From contig JAHFJU010000014.1 of assembly GCA_023245725.1 (NCBI GenBank), positions 1 through 25,267 on the forward strand: a stretch of 25,267 nucleotides of DNA, given 5' to 3'. Under the pieces are notes generated by a model. It was not told the DNA's origin and made no database searches. It saw only the letters and a list, made by a program, of their open reading frames with translations. This stretch comes from Candidatus Peregrinibacteria bacterium (GTDB lineage Bacteria > Patescibacteriota > Gracilibacteria > UBA1369 > UM-FILTER-53-11). Positions 23,701 through 25,267 of this stretch are shown in pieces (position 1 is the stretch's first letter; each line of letters begins with the position of its first letter). A program made the translations under genes and the position numbers.

Positions 23701-24241
23701 GGTCAGCAATTTCAGGGTGATCTTGAACCTCTAAATAATAATTTTCAGGACCAAAAATATCTCTATAAAGTTCAATTGTTTCACGAGCTTTCGCCTCATT
23801 ATTTTCTAAAATTGCACGCGAAACTTCACTCGCCAAACATCCCGACAAACAAATCAATCCTTCGCTAAACTCACGCAGTAAGCCATGATCAAGACGCGGC
23901 TTGTAATAAAATCCCTCTAAATTTGCTTTCGTCACTAGCTGCATTAAATTCTGGTAACCGGTATTATTATATGCCAACAAAATAAGATGATTTATAGGAG
24001 TTCCGGTTTCTTTTCGCAGACGACCTTGTGGCGCAACATATACTTCACAACCGATAATTGGTTTTATTCCTTCGTCTTTACATGCTTTATAAAACTCGAT
24101 TGCGCCGTACATAACGCCGTGATCTGTGATTGCCATTGCCGAACTACCTTGCTCTTTTGCAATTTTCGCCATCTGTTTTGGTCGCGAAAGTCCGTCTAAA
24201 AGGGAGTAATGAGAGTGAGTGTGTAGGTGTACGAAAGACAT
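20741..24241 (-). CDS. dnaE: DNA polymerase III alpha subunit, DnaE
   Basis: Replicative DNA polymerase, 1166 residues from the ATG at 24241 (MSFVHLHTHSHYSLLDG); an in-frame GTG at 24253 adds four residues and is less likely. Order: PHP domain (about 1-270), palm/fingers with the catalytic PDIDIDF near 394-400 and the third aspartate in LKMDFLG near 550, thumb and fingers with SLYRPGPM and NKSHATCYA-type motifs, helix-hairpin-helix, a clamp-binding region, an OB-fold (about 985-1060: GLLTKVKRVVTK...YCQLEDMTG) and a short C-terminal domain. The length is normal for DnaE1. All nine PHP metal-ligand positions look intact (His7, His9, Asp16, His41, Glu66, His85, Cys135, Asp204, His206), so intrinsic 3'-5' exonuclease is possible. 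No intein. It follows the DUF5665 gene by 41 nt on the same strand and is probably co-transcribed. Confidence 0.98.
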   Translation of the reverse strand: MSFVHLHTHSHYSLLDGLSRPKQMAKIAKEQGSSAMAITDHGVMYGAIEFYKACKDEGIKPIIGCEVYVAPQGRLRKETGTPINHLILLAYNNTGYQNLMQLVTKANLEGFYYKPRLDHGLLREFSEGLICLSGCLASEVSRAILENNEAKARETIELYRDIFGPENYYLEVQDHPEIADQVILNQAIFRLSKEMNVPVVATADSHYARKDDHHEHDVLICIQTGKTLEDNNRMKFIGEFHIRTPQEMAEAFKDHPEALENTVKIAERCDVQISFGKNLLPTFKTPEDIPVQQYLRILCDAGLIARYGESINEEHKKRLEYELETIHNSGFDAYFLIVHDFVKYAKDTGVIVGPGRGSAAGSLVAYVLNITDVDPLLYGLLFERFLNPERVSMPDIDIDFDDAHRGDVLNYVVEKYGRSNVAQIITFGTMAARAAVRDVGRAMGYPYAEVDKISKLIPPPVQGKHIPLVKSIKDDHTLKAEYESNLRTKTLLDTAVKLEGTVRHAGTHACAVVISGQPLDIHTPLQRGTGDDDSVISQYSMKPIEELGLLKMDFLGLKNLTIIHNTLNSIERMLGQKLDISSIPLDDEKTFKILSSGDTAGVFQLESAGMRRYLKELVPSTIHDIIAMVSLYRPGPMAWIPVYIKGKHDPKSVEYLDPSFEPILKETNGVAIYQEQVLQLARTFAGFSLGEADILRKAVGKKDPKLLANEKDKFINGAVDQGHKKKFAEDVFEKVIKPFAAYGFNKSHATCYAMIAYRTGYLKANFPSHFMASLMTSDASVEERVSAEVMECETMGIHVLPPDINESMLQFTVVNDATIRFGLSAIKGVGEEPIKKIILAREKAGIFKSLEDFCKRVPSQILNKKLLEAMAYSGALECFGDRKALAESCEEISRYAKDAQIVREDGQIDIFGAMDGAIGEIQAPLRLKNTNKAKRIEKLQWEKQYLGLYVSGHPMQGLRKYLGQKVSLLSTLTPKNVSKLGRMCGLLTKVKRVVTKAGASMAYCQLEDMTGRIEMTIFPRTFNECSSSIKEGLFVKVEGKFEERNGELHCMVQKIKDVSLEAMINNAKENGQFDANEKMMPMVTSIKIIKEDSETKKDDGPFIINMTEKTDEAALAYLKTLLMANRGSREVHLKITPASGEPKIIKVPFGVDVSHDLKIKINEIVK

Positions 24242-24282
24242 AAATGTGAACACTAAAAATCGGGCTTGGTACTGTACATTTT

Positions 24283-24582
24283 TTATTTAACCCTTCCGCT
24301 CAAAGTCGTTTGAATCCAAACATTAATCGCTGTAAAAAAATCTCCAACGACAGGCAAGTGGCTTAGAAATCGCGACAAAATAAATGTAACCAAAGTTAGA
24401 ACAAGTGCCGCCCCCAAAATTATTCCAAGGCCATGTGCAACTCCTGCTAAAAAATTGGTCCACATAATACGCCATGGAGAACTCAAATAATCGGTGTATT
24501 TTTTTACATCCATGTGAATAAGCCTTTCAACTACTGCTTCACGTTTTTTCTCTACAGTTTTTTCTTTTTCATTATTTTTCAT
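24283..24582 (-). CDS. DUF5665 membrane protein
   Basis: A 99-residue protein with a charged Lys/Glu-rich N-terminus (about 1-25), then YLSSPWRIMWTNFLAGVAHGLG and a membrane segment (about 45-70) and a short amphipathic tail. The WRxxWxNFLAGxAxGLG motif is the hallmark of DUF5665, a family of small membrane proteins of unknown function found in Firmicutes and candidate phyla. The -10-like TACACT lies 7 nt before the ATG, with no Shine-Dalgarno, so a leaderless transcript is likely. dnaE follows on the same strand. Confidence 0.85.
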   Translation of the reverse strand: MKNNEKEKTVEKKREAVVERLIHMDVKKYTDYLSSPWRIMWTNFLAGVAHGLGIILGAALVLTLVTFILSRFLSHLPVVGDFFTAINVWIQTTLSGRVK

Positions 24583-24589
24583 TAGCAGG

Positions 24590-24598
24590 AGTGTAACA
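24590..24598 (-). promoter_or_regulatory. Extended -10 of the DUF5665-dnaE transcript
   Basis: TGTTACACT (24598-24590) on the minus strand, seven bases before the ATG at 24582; the -35 position holds only TTAAAT. The expected start site falls on the ATG itself. Confidence 0.45.
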
Positions 24599-24687
24599 AA
24601 ATTGCTGGTGAAATTTAAGTCATAAATATCGCACTGTTTATTAAAAACGACTCAATAATAAATTGCGCTTATTGCTGTTCAGTTATT

Positions 24688-25267
24688 TCATTCAAGCGAA
24701 TCTGTTTGTTCTTCATCAGGTTGTTGGCCTGAAGAATGTATACACATTGATTGGGTTGCATAAGAAGTATCGGCTTTTAGCCCAAGCGCGACAACATTCC
24801 ACGATTTTCCATTCGAATAATATGTTCCTACATCTTCAAATCCTGCTTTTCTATGGGCCGCAATCGATGGTGCATTTTGAGGATCAATTTCAGTGACCGC
24901 AACTGAATAATCACATTTAATTAATTTGCTCAGTTCGTTATAGAGTTGTCTTGCAATTCCTAGTCTACGAAATGCTTTATCGACACATACTTGTCCTACA
25001 ATACAATAATTCTGTTTATCAATTGGGGATCCACTGAAATTTATTAATTTAAACTGTGGCAAAAAATCATCAAATAAACTTATTTGGCTCGCATGTTCCG
25101 GAGTCATAGCAAAAACATACCCAACGAAATTGTCTCCGCTTTTGGCAACCAGAACCAACTTTCGCCTAATTAAATCAATCAATAAAGCGGCTGAAGTAAT
25201 GAGCGTAACAAATCCTAACTCTGTTTTTTTCACTTCACTTATGTTTACAAGTAGGTTTTCTGTTTGC
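24688..25267 (-). CDS. GNAT-family N-acetyltransferase (5' end outside window)
   Basis: An acetyl-CoA-dependent acyltransferase of the GNAT fold, at least 193 residues in the window. The reading frame is open from the right edge; an in-frame GTG at 25233 exists, but the codons before it (encoding ...QTENLLVNISE) continue without a stop and the fold's first strand and helix would be incomplete, so the true start is probably beyond the window. Motif A is clear: QVCVDKAFRRLGIARQLYNEL, with the R-R-L-G-I-A acetyl-CoA loop. Motif B is NAPSIAAHRKAGFEDVGTY. The substrate is unknown. The last 30 or so residues are a Ser/Gln/Asp/Glu-rich tail that is not part of the fold. It does not overlap any other gene; 105 bp separate it from the DUF5665 gene. 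Confidence 0.85.
   Translation of the reverse strand, partial: QTENLLVNISEVKKTELGFVTLITSAALLIDLIRRKLVLVAKSGDNFVGYVFAMTPEHASQISLFDDFLPQFKLINFSGSPIDKQNYCIVGQVCVDKAFRRLGIARQLYNELSKLIKCDYSVAVTEIDPQNAPSIAAHRKAGFEDVGTYYSNGKSWNVVALGLKADTSYATQSMCIHSSGQQPDEEQTDSLE

Noticed and set aside
23363..23734. 123-codon plus-strand frame opposite dnaE
   Set aside because: It lies wholly inside the conserved PHP/polymerase coding region on the other strand and has no recognisable protein features; an antisense shadow.
24239..24253. GTG start for dnaE at 24253
   Set aside because: It adds only MFTF before the family-typical MSFVHLH start, and ATG at 24241 is the better codon.
1..25267. Recoded TGA, CRISPR array, transposon or prophage
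   Set aside because: TGA ends the tsaE-HD gene and no conserved position in the genes read needs TGA as an amino acid; no regularly spaced repeats, transposase, recombinase or phage structural gene was seen.

Overview
The window (about 37-38 % GC by eye, densely packed, standard genetic code with TGA used as a stop) looks like chromosome from a small-genome bacterium, most likely a member of the Candidate Phyla Radiation (Patescibacteria). The reasons are the combination seen here: a lone TraG/VirD4-like membrane ATPase beside peptidoglycan-binding proteins, many short single-TM or poorly characterised envelope proteins, promoter elements almost touching start codons, and overlapping genes. 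The lineage cannot be fixed from the window. Use of TGA as a stop argues against the recoded Gracilibacteria/Absconditabacteria.

Layout. 1-2635 (minus) is clpC, cut by the left edge, behind a perfect CIRCE operator (2746-2772), so HrcA control of the Clp chaperone/protease is predicted. 2836-5483 (minus) is ruvB followed 11 nt later by a large lipoprotein. A divergent CPBP-family membrane protease (5589-6311, plus) meets an EamA/DMT transporter tail to tail with a 41-bp overlap. tRNA-Arg(TCT) lies upstream of the transporter. 7339-9654 (minus) is a membrane-anchored M23 peptidase with three C-terminal SLH repeats; only 46 bp separate it from a divergent gene encoding a fusion of TsaE (t6A tRNA modification) with an HD phosphohydrolase. 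10727-15021 (minus) holds a 3D-domain/four-repeat peptidoglycan-binding protein and the TraG/VirD4-like ATPase. 15144-17328 (minus) is a run of small, weakly characterised genes: a DUF2000-like protein, a GlpM/DUF3147-like membrane protein, a TerB-like/PH-like protein and a zinc-ribbon membrane protein, with one structured intergenic stretch at 16003-16094. 17366-20663 (minus) is a tight cluster of a small anchored protein, an O-antigen-ligase-like polymerase/ligase and aspS. 20741-24582 (minus) is dnaE preceded by a DUF5665 membrane protein. A GNAT acetyltransferase runs off the right edge.

How the genes fit together. The window mixes housekeeping information processing (clpC, ruvB, tsaE, tRNA-Arg, aspS, dnaE) with an envelope set (M23-SLH peptidase, 3D/PG-binding protein, TraG-like ATPase, O-antigen ligase, lipoprotein). 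Three of the envelope genes (M23-SLH, 3D/PG-binding, TraG-like ATPase) carry almost the same extended -10 box (TGATATAA) a few bases from the start codon. AspRS has both residues associated with a non-discriminating enzyme, which predicts tRNA-dependent Asn synthesis, and DnaE keeps the full PHP metal-ligand set, which predicts built-in proofreading. No transposon, phage, CRISPR array or toxin-antitoxin module was recognised. The least explained items are the TsaE-HD fusion, the zinc-ribbon and TerB/PH-like pair, the folded intergenic at 16003-16094 and the G-run tract in the promoter of the DUF2000 gene. No intergenic gap exceeds 300 bases; the largest (2636-2835) holds the clpC control region.
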